NCBI RefSeq assembly: GCF_000426305.1
Contig: NZ_KE384518.1
Span: forward strand, 62,001 to 126,000
Origin: Anaerovorax odorimutans DSM 5092
Lineage (GTDB): Bacteria; Bacillota; Clostridia; Peptostreptococcales; Anaerovoracaceae
Length of the DNA stretch: 64,000 bases
Direction of reading: 5' to 3'
The notes below the pieces were generated by a model. The model saw only the letters and a list, made by a program, of their open reading frames with translations, was not told the origin of the DNA and made no database searches. This document shows, piece after piece, positions 28,314 through 36,791 of this stretch. How positions within the stretch are numbered: the first letter of the stretch is position 1; the number at the start of each line of letters is the position of its first letter. Position numbers and translations under genes: made by a program.

Positions 28314-30058
28314 TATTGTAACTCCTCCTCATCTAATTGAGATAATGCAATTTCCTTATAAACCTGACAATTTTTCATAAGTTCACTGTGCTTACCTTTT
28401 CCTACCATTTTTCCATTATCCAGTACAATAATTTGTTCTGCATTTTTAATAGTACTGATTCTCTGAGTAACTATTATCTTTGTACTGTCTTTCTTTTTTT
28501 CTTTTAATTGATTTCTTAACAATGCATCGGTTTCATAATCCAGTGCAGAAAAACTATCATCAAAAATAAAAATTTTAGGATTTTTTACCAGAGCTCTTGC
28601 AATGGATAATCTTTGTTTCTGACCTCCTGAAACATTTGTGCCTCCTTGTGAAATTTCAGTATCAAAACCTTGTGGCTTCTCTGATATAAATTCCATTGCT
28701 TGAGCAATTTCAGATGCATCTATAAGTTCTTTTTCTGAAGCATTTTTATCTCCATAAAGTAAATTACTTTCAATTGTACCGGAAAATAATACTGCTTTTT
28801 GCGGAACATATCCAATTATATCTCGCAGATTATTTTGTTTCATATCTCTTATATCCACACCATCAATGAGAATTTCTCCTTGTGTTACATCATAAAATCT
28901 TGGAATTAAATTCACTACTGTAGATTTACCGCTTCCTGTGCTTCCTATTAAAGCAGTTGTTTCACCAGGCTTTGCTGTAAAGCTTAAATCATGAATAACA
29001 TCTTCTGCTGCATCAGGATAATGAAAAGATACATTTTTAAATTCAACATAGCCTTTTAGCTCTGACTCTCCCTTATTCAAATATTTAGTTTTATTTTCTG
29101 CTGGATCTTTTATATTTGACTGTGTTTGTAAGACTTCTGCAATACGCTGGCCTGAAACCAAAGCTTTTGGCATCATAATAAATACCATGGAAATAAGCAT
29201 GAAGGACATGATAATCATCATAGTATATTGAATAAAAGCAAGCATATCCCCTACTTCTAAAGCTCCCATATTTATCATCTTTGCACCAGTCCATACAATA
29301 AGAATAGAAACGCCGTTCATTATAAGCATCATCATTGGCATCATAAACGTCATGACTCTGTTTACAAATAAATTTAAGCTTGTTAGCTCCTTATTTGTTT
29401 TATCAAATCTCTTTTCTTCATAACTTTGAGTATTAAATGCTCGTATTACCAACATTCCTGTCAGTCTTTCATTCATAATAAGGTTTAGTTTATCTACTAA
29501 TTTTTGCAGCTTTTTAAATCTAGATGAAGTTATGAAAAAAAATGTTATCATTATACTAAGTACAATAACCAAAGCAAGAAATATGGTCCAAGACATGGAT
29601 GGAGAACTTTTATATGCCATAATAAGAGCTCCTATGCCCATTATAGGAGCCATACAAACCATTCTTAGAAGCATTACTGAAACCATTTGAATTTGCTGTA
29701 TATCATTTGTAGAACGTGTTATCAATGATGCAGTGGAAAATTTATCAAATTCTGCATTTGAAAAATCGGAAACTTTTTTGAATACATCTTCTCTCATATG
29801 CATTGAAGATTTTGCGGCTATCCTTGAGGCAAAAAAACCTACACCCACAGCACACAGTCCACCTATAAATGCAATAATTAACATTTGTATTCCTTTTATT
29901 AATATGTAACTTATGTTACCCAAAGCAATTCCATTATTAATTATTTTAGCCATATAATTAGGTAAAGCTAAATCTGCCATAACTTGTAAGAATAACAATA
30001 ACAAAGTAAGTAAAATCAACGCTGTATATGGCTTGTAATATTTTAATAATTTAATCAA
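28313..30058 (-). CDS. Heterodimeric ABC exporter, degenerate-site subunit
   Basis: A 581-aa half-transporter: six membrane helices, Walker A GSTGSGKS, signature NVSGGQKQR, and Walker B IFIFDDSFSALD. The residue after the Walker B Asp is Asp rather than the catalytic Glu. That asymmetry is the hallmark of heterodimeric exporters with one non-hydrolysing site. First gene of the pair; its promoter region carries a GC-rich double palindrome (30102-30126). Confidence 0.92.
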   Translation of the reverse strand: MIKLLKYYKPYTALILLTLLLLFLQVMADLALPNYMAKIINNGIALGNISYILIKGIQMLIIAFIGGLCAVGVGFFASRIAAKSSMHMREDVFKKVSDFSNAEFDKFSTASLITRSTNDIQQIQMVSVMLLRMVCMAPIMGIGALIMAYKSSPSMSWTIFLALVIVLSIMITFFFITSSRFKKLQKLVDKLNLIMNERLTGMLVIRAFNTQSYEEKRFDKTNKELTSLNLFVNRVMTFMMPMMMLIMNGVSILIVWTGAKMINMGALEVGDMLAFIQYTMMIIMSFMLISMVFIMMPKALVSGQRIAEVLQTQSNIKDPAENKTKYLNKGESELKGYVEFKNVSFHYPDAAEDVIHDLSFTAKPGETTALIGSTGSGKSTVVNLIPRFYDVTQGEILIDGVDIRDMKQNNLRDIIGYVPQKAVLFSGTIESNLLYGDKNASEKELIDASEIAQAMEFISEKPQGFDTEISQGGTNVSGGQKQRLSIARALVKNPKIFIFDDSFSALDYETDALLRNQLKEKKKDSTKIIVTQRISTIKNAEQIIVLDNGKMVGKGKHSELMKNCQVYKEIALSQLDEEELQ

Positions 30059-30101
30059 TCTATCCTCTCCCTTTATATATAATATTTTTTTATTTTCATT
30101 T

Positions 30102-30126
30102 CTGACCGGCGGGTCAGTTGGCTGAC
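30102..30126. promoter_or_regulatory. Two overlapping palindromes before the ABC exporter
   Basis: CTGACC-N4-GGTCAG (30102-30117) overlaps GTCAG-TTGG-CTGAC (30113-30126). This GC-rich patch stands out in AT-rich DNA 45 bp upstream of the exporter start. The TGACC/GGTCA form is common for TetR-family operators of drug exporters. The regulator is not encoded in the window. Confidence 0.6.
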
Positions 30127-30250
30127 ATTATTTATTATAATCTTTATTCTAAAAAAAACCAACCTTTTTTTAATTTAAACAAAAACCTATATTTAATGTG
30201 ATAAAATTATAAAATTAATTTAGTTATTTAAAAAAAGGATTTAGTATTTA

Positions 30251-30259
30251 TGGTATAAT
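30251..30259 (+). promoter_or_regulatory. Extended -10 element of the HTH-only gene
   Basis: ATTTATGGTATAAT: TGGTATAAT is a perfect extended -10 (TGNTATAAT). The same 13 nt (TTTATGGTATAAT) precede birA at 31833-31845. Confidence 0.6.
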
Positions 30260-30278
30260 ATTGGTACATGGCTGCTGA

Positions 30279-30465
30279 AAGGAGAAATCTATGACAACTA
30301 CAAAGGATAAAGTACTGAAAATTTTGGAAGAAAATAAAGGCAACAGTGTATCCGGTGAAAACCTTGCTGAAATCATAGGTGTATCCAGATCTGCCGTTTG
30401 GAAAGCTATCAATGAACTTAGAAAAGAAGGTTATTTCATTGAGGCCATTACAAATAAAGGATATT
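30279..30465 (+). repeat. 187-bp exact direct repeat, copy 1 (birA 5' part)
   Basis: From AAGGAGAAATCT through codon 59 this copy is identical, base for base, to 31891-32077. Both sides diverge abruptly. The copy holds the ribosome site and the whole DNA-binding domain of BirA. Confidence 0.95.
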
Positions 30466-30488
30466 ATTTGGATACAAAAAATCAATAA
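30291..30488 (+). CDS. Free-standing BirA-type HTH domain
   Basis: A 65-aa protein. Residues 1-58 equal the DNA-binding domain of BirA encoded at 31903; then YLDTKNQ and a stop replace the catalytic part. The winged-helix reads KVLKILEENKGNSVSGENLA and GVSRSAVWKAINELRKEGYF. It has an identical ribosome site and a similar extended -10 promoter, so it is probably expressed. Without a ligase/dimerisation domain it cannot respond to biotinyl-AMP by the known route. It may be a dead by-product of duplication, or a competitor for BirA operators. Confidence 0.75.
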   Translation: MTTTKDKVLKILEENKGNSVSGENLAEIIGVSRSAVWKAINELRKEGYFIEAITNKGYYLDTKNQ

Positions 30489-30584
30489 ATGTGGCTAAAG
30501 AAAGAAGACTGTATAGACCATATCTGTTTGCTGAGCCATAAAAAAATTAATGCTTTGTTCTATTTCATTTTTCTTTACTATAAA

Positions 30585-30622
30585 AACCTCTAAATTCAGG
30601 TTTATCCGTCAATTTAGAGGTT
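30585..30622 (-). terminator. Terminator of the secreted-protein gene
   Basis: AACCTCTAAATT and AATTTAGAGGTT form a perfect 12-bp stem with a 14-nt loop. On the minus strand TTTTATAG follows. It lies 120 nt beyond the stop of the gene at 30743. Confidence 0.75.
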
Positions 30623-30742
30623 ATGGCATTGCGTGTGCGTGTTATTTTTGAAAGTATTATATAATTTATTTTTGAAGATTCACTGTCTGAGACAGGGAAT
30701 AAGAATATTCAAGCCCGTTAGCTTATCAAATTTCACTAAAGT

Positions 30743-31525
30743 CTATATTTTTTTATCAACACTAAATGATGAGAATTTTATTGCTTGCTTATATGTTCCT
30801 GTTTTTGTTTTTGTATCGTATAAAGTTTTATGTCCCGCATAATTATAATAAGTATTTTGGGTTTGCTTATAAGTTCCTACATTTTGATAGAATCTCATAT
30901 AAAACTCTCGGCAATTATATGATGAACTTTCACTTGGGCCATTATATTTCGTTCCTTTTTTAAATTCTCCTGTTACCGTTGTTGTAACTCCTAAATCCCC
31001 TAGGTTTAGAGGTCTACCTGTATATGATCCCTTTAAAGAACCTTTATAGGATTGGCTTAATGTAACTGTTTCTCCTTTTGCTACAGAAAACTTAAATTCT
31101 TCCTTTGCAATTTGATTTTTAATAGTAACTTTCTTAGTTGTTTTAACAGGTCCAGTAGTAAAATATCCTTTTGAATTAATTTGTATATTCTCAGGATTAA
31201 TAAAATTTTCTTCAGCTAAGTCAAATTGTTGCGATAAAGGACTAGTATTTTTGTAATTACCTTCATCTACATCTTCATAGTCTTTGTATTCATAAAATGT
31301 AATCTCCCCAGCATCCGGATGTTCTTTAATAATATCATCAATCATGAATTCTGGTATTTTTTCGTCTATATCATCAGATACAGTAATTGTTACCCCTGTT
31401 TTGCTTAAGTTTTTATCAATATGAAAATTCCCTTCTATGTCCCCCTCTCCTATTGCAAAAACAATTGAGCTACTTGTAACAAACATACATAGCATTAAAA
31501 TTACACTAAAAATTTTCTTTTTCAT
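30743..31525 (-). CDS. Secreted protein of unknown function
   Basis: A 260-aa protein with a clear signal peptide (MKKKIFSVILMLCMFVTSSS, cleavage probably after VFA). The mature part starts acidic and becomes Tyr/Thr/Lys-rich (GTYKQTQNTYYNYAGHKTLY), suggesting a beta-rich extracellular fold. I do not recognise the family. It is the only gene lying between the two copies of the birA 5' repeat, in the opposite orientation, so it may have arrived with the event that made the duplication. A pair of Spo0A-type boxes lies 170-190 bp upstream. Confidence 0.7.
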   Translation of the reverse strand: MKKKIFSVILMLCMFVTSSSIVFAIGEGDIEGNFHIDKNLSKTGVTITVSDDIDEKIPEFMIDDIIKEHPDAGEITFYEYKDYEDVDEGNYKNTSPLSQQFDLAEENFINPENIQINSKGYFTTGPVKTTKKVTIKNQIAKEEFKFSVAKGETVTLSQSYKGSLKGSYTGRPLNLGDLGVTTTVTGEFKKGTKYNGPSESSSYNCREFYMRFYQNVGTYKQTQNTYYNYAGHKTLYDTKTKTGTYKQAIKFSSFSVDKKI

Positions 31526-31694
31526 TTTATTCCCCTTTATAATAATTAAAAATCAATAAGTCTTTTTAAACATATTTCTTGTTATAAATCTTTATTTAAT
31601 AGATTTATCTTAATTTATAACATCATTATTGTTTAAAATATAAAATAAGTTTTTTGTGCACATGTATATTTTATCAAAAGTTTATATCATTATA

Positions 31695-31714
31695 TGTCGA
31701 AAAAGGTTGTCGAA
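31695..31714 (+). promoter_or_regulatory. Two tandem Spo0A boxes
   Basis: TGTCGAA occurs at 31695-31701 and 31708-31714 in direct orientation, 13 bp apart; both are exact matches to the B. subtilis 0A-box core. In a region this AT-rich two exact copies side by side are unlikely by chance. The target could be the secreted-protein gene (minus) or birA (plus). Confidence 0.55.
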
Positions 31715-31836
31715 AACATTTTTTAATAAAAGTTGACTCATTCTTCAGCTTCATTAAATATTGAATTTTGAACTGTGCCACATTATAATAAAGTTAAACG
31801 AATTCTAGATTATTTTAAAATGGAATTCATCATTTA

Positions 31837-31884
31837 TGGTATAATTGTTTCTATGATAGAAACAGCATTGCTAGAAGGTGAAAA
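31837..31884 (+). promoter_or_regulatory. birA promoter, related to the metG tandem repeat
   Basis: Starts with TGGTATAAT (extended -10), then TGTTTCTATGATAGAAACAG and CATTGCTAGAAGG. By eye 37 of 48 positions match the unit repeated five times upstream of metG. It lacks the closing palindrome arm. Transcription would begin near 31851. Confidence 0.6.
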
Positions 31885-31890
31885 TATCTT

Positions 31891-32077
31891 AAGGAGAAAT
31901 CTATGACAACTACAAAGGATAAAGTACTGAAAATTTTGGAAGAAAATAAAGGCAACAGTGTATCCGGTGAAAACCTTGCTGAAATCATAGGTGTATCCAG
32001 ATCTGCCGTTTGGAAAGCTATCAATGAACTTAGAAAAGAAGGTTATTTCATTGAGGCCATTACAAATAAAGGATATT
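31891..32077 (+). repeat. 187-bp exact direct repeat, copy 2 (start of birA)
   Basis: Identical to 30279-30465. This copy continues into the full-length birA, so it is the likely parent. Confidence 0.95.
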
Positions 32078-32904
32078 GCTTAGATAAGAAAAATGATGTT
32101 TTATCAGTCCAAGGGATTTTACCTTTCTTATCCGACTATGATACAAAGGATAAGATATTTGTATTTAAAACTTTAGAATCAACAAATCAGACTTTAAAAA
32201 AAATGGCAATAGATGGTGCTAAAGAGGGTACAATGGTCATTTCCCAAGAACAAACTAAGGGAAAAGGTCGTATGGGCAGAAGTTTTTTCTCCCAATCAAA
32301 AAGCGGAATTTATATGAGTATACTGCTAAAACCCAACTTTGGAATTTCTAAATCTGTATTAATTACAACTGCGGCTTCTGTAGCTGTTTGCCGTGCAATA
32401 AAAAAATTAACAAATGCTGACCCTAAAATAAAATGGGTAAACGATATATATATTAATAATAAAAAAATATGCGGTATATTAACAGAAGCAGTTACAGATT
32501 TTGAAAGCGGTCAAATCGAACATATCGTATTGGGAATCGGTGTAAATTTTAATACTGAGGACTTTCCAAAGGAAATATCTAATGTCGCTGGCTCTCTAAA
32601 TACAAAAAATACCTCAAGAAATGAATTGATTGCTGAAATATACAAAGAAGTTTTATCCATAAATAACAATTTAGAATCCAGAGAATTTATAAAAGACTAT
32701 AGATCCTTGTCCTTAGTTTTAGGAAAAGAAATCCGTATTTATAAAGCAGGAAAGGCCCCAGCAGGAAACGAGCCAGATGATAGAAGTACTGATTTTATTT
32801 GTGCCACAGCAATAGATATAGACAATAATGGTGGCTTAGTAGTCAAATATAAAGATGATTCTGTAGCCTCACTTAACTCAGGAGAAATATCAATACGGGT
32901 ATAG
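31903..32904 (+). CDS. birA: Biotin operon repressor / biotin-[acetyl-CoA-carboxylase] ligase
   Basis: A 333-aa bifunctional BirA. An N-terminal winged helix (1-60) is followed by the ligase with the biotin/ATP loop GKGRMGRSFFSQSKSGIYMS, KIKWVNDIYINNKKICGILTE, and a C-terminal SH3-like domain ending NSGEISIRV. It makes biotinyl-AMP, biotinylates carboxylases, and represses biotin genes. A matching operator lies on the bioY promoter at 43231-43262 in this window. Ribosome site AAGGAGAAATCT. Confidence 0.95.
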   Translation: MTTTKDKVLKILEENKGNSVSGENLAEIIGVSRSAVWKAINELRKEGYFIEAITNKGYCLDKKNDVLSVQGILPFLSDYDTKDKIFVFKTLESTNQTLKKMAIDGAKEGTMVISQEQTKGKGRMGRSFFSQSKSGIYMSILLKPNFGISKSVLITTAASVAVCRAIKKLTNADPKIKWVNDIYINNKKICGILTEAVTDFESGQIEHIVLGIGVNFNTEDFPKEISNVAGSLNTKNTSRNELIAEIYKEVLSINNNLESREFIKDYRSLSLVLGKEIRIYKAGKAPAGNEPDDRSTDFICATAIDIDNNGGLVVKYKDDSVASLNSGEISIRV

Positions 32905-32942
32905 TAAATTATATTTTTCGTACTTCAAAAGGTAATTTATAA

Positions 32943-33527
32943 TTAAAAAAAAGTATCCTCCAAGTATAAATTTCCTTTACTGTCAAAGATTTGCACAGAT
33001 TTAACTTTTACAATTTTCTGATTATTAATATAATCATTACTTTTTTCATAAAAAAAAGATTCAATATAATATTTACTTGCATCTTTAGCAATACAAAGAT
33101 GTCTATATTCTGAATTTTCTTTTTCAAATAATATATACTTAGTCTTATATAATTTTGAATTACGTAATAAACTCCTATCAAAGTCTATAACTACTTCTGT
33201 ATATGTAAGGGACATTAAGTTTTCTGCATTGAAATGGGAGTACCTATCTACAATTTTATTATAATAGCAACTACTTTTAACATCAATCTCTGTCAATTTA
33301 CTTTGTTTAATCTTAGAAATAATATATTTAGAATTTATTATATGATTTTTGGGATCATTAAATCTTTGTATAAGTGGAAGGTCCACTAATTTATGTAATC
33401 CAATCAAATGTGGAAAATTTTCTTTCTTATAAATATATTTAATTTTAGCACCATTTTCTAATTCATAACAAATTGTAAAATTAATTAATTTTTTGTAGTT
33501 TTCAAATTTTGCTAATAATCCTGCCAT
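32943..33527 (-). CDS. PBECR4-like putative nuclease/toxin
   Basis: A 194-aa basic protein. The segment GAKIKYIYKKENFPHLIGLHKL followed later by a short basic helix, and the closing ESFFYEKSNDYINNQKIVKV, resemble my recollection of the PBECR4 domain (BECR fold: barnase/EndoU/colicin E5-D/RelE-like nucleases, named from phage polyvalent proteins). Catalytic residues cannot be assigned with confidence; His and Lys/Arg in FPHLIGLHKL are candidates. Ribosome site TAGGAG. Directly upstream are a terminator and a structured RNA with its own promoter, the layout of a type III toxin-antitoxin locus. Alternatively this is an unrelated hypothetical protein with a riboregulatory leader. Confidence 0.5.
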   Translation of the reverse strand: MAGLLAKFENYKKLINFTICYELENGAKIKYIYKKENFPHLIGLHKLVDLPLIQRFNDPKNHIINSKYIISKIKQSKLTEIDVKSSCYYNKIVDRYSHFNAENLMSLTYTEVVIDFDRSLLRNSKLYKTKYILFEKENSEYRHLCIAKDASKYYIESFFYEKSNDYINNQKIVKVKSVQIFDSKGNLYLEDTFF

Positions 33528-33545
33528 AAATTCTCCTACGCATAG

Positions 33546-33570
33546 AAAACGCCCTCTAAAAGAGAGCGTT
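33546..33570 (-). terminator. Terminator between the small RNA and the nuclease-like gene
   Basis: Minus strand AACGCTCTCT-TTT-AGAGGGCGTT, ten pairs including one U-G, followed by TTCT. On the plus strand the same site has a C/A mismatch, so the structure is built for the minus transcript. It ends 20 nt before the ATG at 33527. Confidence 0.75.
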
Positions 33571-33685
33571 TTTTTTCAAATTAGGTTCATTACTTTTCGG
33601 ATTTCTCCTATTTAGGGCTAGGCGAACCAACCTGCATTAGCGTCTCCATATGAACTATGCCTAAAACAGCACATATTTCGCTGAC
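33546..33685 (-). ncRNA. Putative structured small RNA or leader before the nuclease-like gene
   Basis: A transcript starting near 33685 from the promoter at 33692-33720 would be about 140 nt and well folded. A 5' stem pairs AGCG and AUAUG with CAUAU and CGCU; then GGUUGG-UUCG-CC(U)AGCC forms a tetraloop hairpin; then GGA-GAAA-UCC; AGGUU may pair with AACCU around these; finally the terminator. I match it to no RNA family that I know (not 6S, SRP, T-box, or common riboswitches). No tandem repeats are seen. Confidence 0.5.
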
Positions 33686-33691
33686 ATTTAT

Positions 33692-33720
33692 AGTATATGC
33701 AAAATATTTAATTTAGTCAA
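33692..33720 (-). promoter_or_regulatory. Promoter of the small RNA
   Basis: Minus strand TTGACT (33720-33715), 17-bp spacer, TATACT (33697-33692). Confidence 0.7.
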
Positions 33721-33877
33721 TATTTATTATAATTTTCGTAGATAATTTATAAATAGTGATAAAAATTAATCAAACTTCTTTAAATTTACATTTTGAATTA
33801 CGCTTACAATTTAACATAGTATAATGCGTTTTCATTTATTGATATTATCTTTATGATTATATGGATATTTATCTTTA

Positions 33878-34204
33878 TCAACTATTATGGTCTGTGGTAT
33901 GGAAGGTTTTTAAATTACCTATTTTTTTACTTCTCTCTTCCAATATGTTATTAATATCATCAAGTTTTATTCCCTGTTCTACCATAAGCACCATTAAATG
34001 ATATATTAAATCACATATTTCATTTTCAGTATCTTTATTTTCTTTATTTTTTGCAGCTATAATTACTTCACTACATTCTTCTCCGCATTTTTTTAATATT
34101 TTATCTAATCCTTTTTCAAACAGATAACAAGTATAAGATCCTTCTGTAAAAGTCTCTTTTCTTTGCTGTACCACTTGATATAAAGATTTCATAGCATCAC
34201 TCAT
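33878..34204 (-). CDS. hisE: Phosphoribosyl-ATP pyrophosphatase
   Basis: A 108-aa MazG-fold enzyme catalysing step 2 of histidine synthesis, PR-ATP to PR-AMP. The metal-binding EECSE and ENKDTENEICDLIYHLMV helices are present (GEECSEVIIAAKNKENKD). It is separate from hisI, unlike the fused HisIE of many bacteria. Last gene of the his operon. Confidence 0.95.
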   Translation of the reverse strand: MSDAMKSLYQVVQQRKETFTEGSYTCYLFEKGLDKILKKCGEECSEVIIAAKNKENKDTENEICDLIYHLMVLMVEQGIKLDDINNILEERSKKIGNLKTFHTTDHNS

Positions 34205-34280
34205 AGATCACATTCTATAATGTATTTATAATAAAATACATCATTTTTCCTTTCTCCATTTAAACGTTATATAATTTAAT

Positions 34281-34604
34281 CTATTTATAAATATGACCAA
34301 CTTGATAAAAACAGCTCTTATTTCCTGTATGGCAAGCAGGTCCTGTCTGCTCAACTATAACCAATAAGGTATCATCGTCACAATCAGGGGTAATGCTTAT
34401 TACCTTTTGTATATGACCAGATGTTGCTCCTTTATTCCAAAGTTCATTTCTTGATCTGCTGAAAAACCACGTATAACCTGTCTCTATAGTCTTTTTTAAA
34501 CTTTCTTCATTCATATAAGCAAGCATTAGAACTTCGTTAGTATCTTTTTCCTGCACAATAGCAGGGATTAGCTCTGATTTAACAAAATATTTTTTTAAAT
34601 CCAT
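34281..34604 (-). CDS. hisI: Phosphoribosyl-AMP cyclohydrolase
   Basis: A 107-aa enzyme for step 3, opening the purine ring of PR-AMP. It has [36 protein letters not shown], and the zinc/metal ligands DCDDDT and [13 protein letters not shown]. 13 nt downstream of hisF. Confidence 0.96.
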   Translation of the reverse strand: MDLKKYFVKSELIPAIVQEKDTNEVLMLAYMNEESLKKTIETGYTWFFSRSRNELWNKGATSGHIQKVISITPDCDDDTLLVIVEQTGPACHTGNKSCFYQVGHIYK

Positions 34605-34617
34605 TGGTTTTCCTTCC

Positions 34618-35376
34618 TTAAATCCTTACAGGAATATTATTTTTCTTTAAATCTTCTTTAACTTCACCTACAGTTAACTCTCCATAATGAAATATGGATG
34701 CTGCAAGAGCCGCATCAGCACCTGTTTTTTCAAACACTTCAGTAAAATGGCTCAATTCTCCGCAGCCGCCGGAAGCAATAACAGGAATATTAACTGCACT
34801 GCAGACAGCATTAAGCATATCTAAATCAAACCCTTCTTTTACACCATCTGTATCCATAGAAGTAAGTAAAATTTCTCCTGCACCAAGGCTCTCTGCCTTT
34901 ACTGCCCATTCAACCACATCTATACCTGTGTCTATTCTTCCTCCATTTATATAAATATGGTATTTACCATCTGATACTTTTTTACCATCTATGGCAACTA
35001 CCACGCATTGATTTCCAAACCTCGCTGCCGCATCTGCAATAATCTGCGGATTTTTAATAGCTGCAGAATTAACAGAAACCTTATCAGCACCTGCAAGAAG
35101 CAAATCCCTGAAATCATCTACAGTTCTTATGCCACCGCCTACAGTAAGAGGTACAAATACATTTTTTGCAGTACGTCTTACAACATCAATCATAGTTCCC
35201 CTACCTTCATGGCTGGCTGTAATATCTAAGAATACAATTTCATCAGCTCCCTGTTTATCATATGCCACAGCACAGTCCACAGGATCTCCCACTTCTTTTA
35301 TTCCCACAAAATTTATACCCTTTACTACCTTGCCATCTCTTACATCTAAACAAGGGATAATTCGTTTTGCCAACAT
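34618..35376 (-). CDS. hisF: Imidazole glycerol phosphate synthase, cyclase subunit
   Basis: A 252-aa TIM barrel: [18 protein letters not shown] with the catalytic Asp, phosphate sites [10 protein letters not shown] and [12 protein letters not shown]. Pairs with HisH to form IGP and AICAR. Confidence 0.97.
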   Translation of the reverse strand: MLAKRIIPCLDVRDGKVVKGINFVGIKEVGDPVDCAVAYDKQGADEIVFLDITASHEGRGTMIDVVRRTAKNVFVPLTVGGGIRTVDDFRDLLLAGADKVSVNSAAIKNPQIIADAAARFGNQCVVVAIDGKKVSDGKYHIYINGGRIDTGIDVVEWAVKAESLGAGEILLTSMDTDGVKEGFDLDMLNAVCSAVNIPVIASGGCGELSHFTEVFEKTGADAALAASIFHYGELTVGEVKEDLKKNNIPVRI

Positions 35377-35440
35377 AACATTATTACCTCACCTATCTGA
35401 TTCCAACGCTTATCGTATATTAACAATAAGTAATATGGAG

Positions 35441-36154
35441 TTATTTACTATACTGAATTGCTTCTTTAAGTGATAACGTCCCTTTATAAATGGATTTACC
35501 GCATATTGCACCGTAAATTCCCATTTCCTTTAACGCTTTTATATCGTCTATAACGTGAATACCTCCACTTGCAATTATATTACAGCTTACAGCTTCATTT
35601 ATTTTTCCTAGTTGGTCTAAATTAGGTCCTGATAAAGTGCCATCCTTTGAAATATCAGTAAAAATAATAGTAGAAACACCTATTGCTTCCATACTCTTGG
35701 CCATATCTATATAGTTTGTATCACTGTCTTCAAGCCAACCTGAAGCAGAAACCATACCATTTTTTGCATCAATTCCAATTGCAATTTTTTCTCCATACTT
35801 TTTTACAGCTTCCTTAGTTAACTCTGGATCTCTAAGAGCAGCTGAACCAAGAATTACCCTAGCAATTCCATTTTCTAAATAATGTTCTATACTTTCAATA
35901 CTTCTTATTCCGCCGCCAATTTCTACCTTTAAAGATGTTTCCTTCGCCACATCTTTAAAAATTTTACTGTTTTCTAAATTTCCTTTTAAAGCTCCGTCTA
36001 AATCAACCATGTGAATCCATTCAGCACCGTTTTTCACAAAATCCAATGCCGTTTCCACTGGATCTTCCGCCACCTTTTCCGTTGTGGCAAAATCACCCTT
36101 TGTCAATCTGACACATTGTCCGTTTTTAATATCTATTGCAGGTAAAATAATCAT
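35441..36154 (-). CDS. hisA: ProFAR isomerase
   Basis: A 237-aa TIM barrel starting [20 protein letters not shown], catalytic Asp in the first strand, and VEIGGGIRS and [10 protein letters not shown] phosphate loops. ATG 36154 with AGGAG is chosen; a 17-residue in-frame extension upstream overlaps hisH and has no ribosome site. 64 nt before hisF. Confidence 0.95.
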   Translation of the reverse strand: MIILPAIDIKNGQCVRLTKGDFATTEKVAEDPVETALDFVKNGAEWIHMVDLDGALKGNLENSKIFKDVAKETSLKVEIGGGIRSIESIEHYLENGIARVILGSAALRDPELTKEAVKKYGEKIAIGIDAKNGMVSASGWLEDSDTNYIDMAKSMEAIGVSTIIFTDISKDGTLSGPNLDQLGKINEAVSCNIIASGGIHVIDDIKALKEMGIYGAICGKSIYKGTLSLKEAIQYSK

Positions 36155-36173
36155 ACTAGACTCCTTATCAATA

Positions 36174-36788
36174 CTAAAGATTTGCGAAATTTTTAAGAAT
36201 ACCAAGCCCTACTTTTCCGCTTTTTTCCGGATGAAATTGAGCTCCATATACGTTCCCATTGAATACTAATCCCGGTACAATTCCGCCATATTCACTGTAC
36301 AAGGAAATATTCTCTTTTGGCGTTACAGCTTTATATGAATGAACATAGTAAAGCATATCTCCTTCTTTAATACCTACAGATAAAGGGCATTTATTTTCAA
36401 TTTTTATATCACTCCATCCCATATGTGGTATTTTAAGTCCAGGTGCGTCTATGAATCTGACTTCTCCTTCTAATATCCCTAAACAATCGGTCTCTTCAAA
36501 TTCATATCCTTTTTGAAAAAGCATTTGCATGCCAAGGCAAATCCCAAGCAAAGGTTTACCACTGCAATTATCTTTTGCAGCAATTTCATCGAGTATAACC
36601 TCTACAAGACCTGTTTCGTTTAATTTTTTCATAGCATCAGGAAGAGCCCCAACTCCAGGAAGGATCAACTTATCCGCACGTTTTAAATCTTCAGCAGAAG
36701 AAGTAATAATATTTTCATATCCAAGAAAATCCAAAGCATTTTTTACGCTAAATAAATTTCCTGCACCATAGTCTATAATTGCTATCAT
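36174..36788 (-). CDS. hisH: Imidazole glycerol phosphate synthase, glutaminase subunit
   Basis: A 204-aa class I glutamine amidotransferase: nucleophile Cys in [12 protein letters not shown], His-Glu dyad in [11 protein letters not shown]. Supplies ammonia to HisF. Confidence 0.97.
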   Translation of the reverse strand: MIAIIDYGAGNLFSVKNALDFLGYENIITSSAEDLKRADKLILPGVGALPDAMKKLNETGLVEVILDEIAAKDNCSGKPLLGICLGMQMLFQKGYEFEETDCLGILEGEVRFIDAPGLKIPHMGWSDIKIENKCPLSVGIKEGDMLYYVHSYKAVTPKENISLYSEYGGIVPGLVFNGNVYGAQFHPEKSGKVGLGILKNFANL

Positions 36789-36791
36789 TAT

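Larger units (their letters stand above)
31526..31902. other. Divergent gap between the secreted-protein gene and birA
   Basis: This 377-bp region is AT-rich and has no gene. It holds two 0A boxes (31695-31714), and the birA promoter with its metG-repeat-like core (31837-31884). Confidence 0.6.

Noticed and set aside
33546-33720. 6S RNA, SRP RNA, T-box or c-di-GMP riboswitch
   Set aside because: None of the conserved motifs of those families that I can recall is present, so the RNA is left unassigned.
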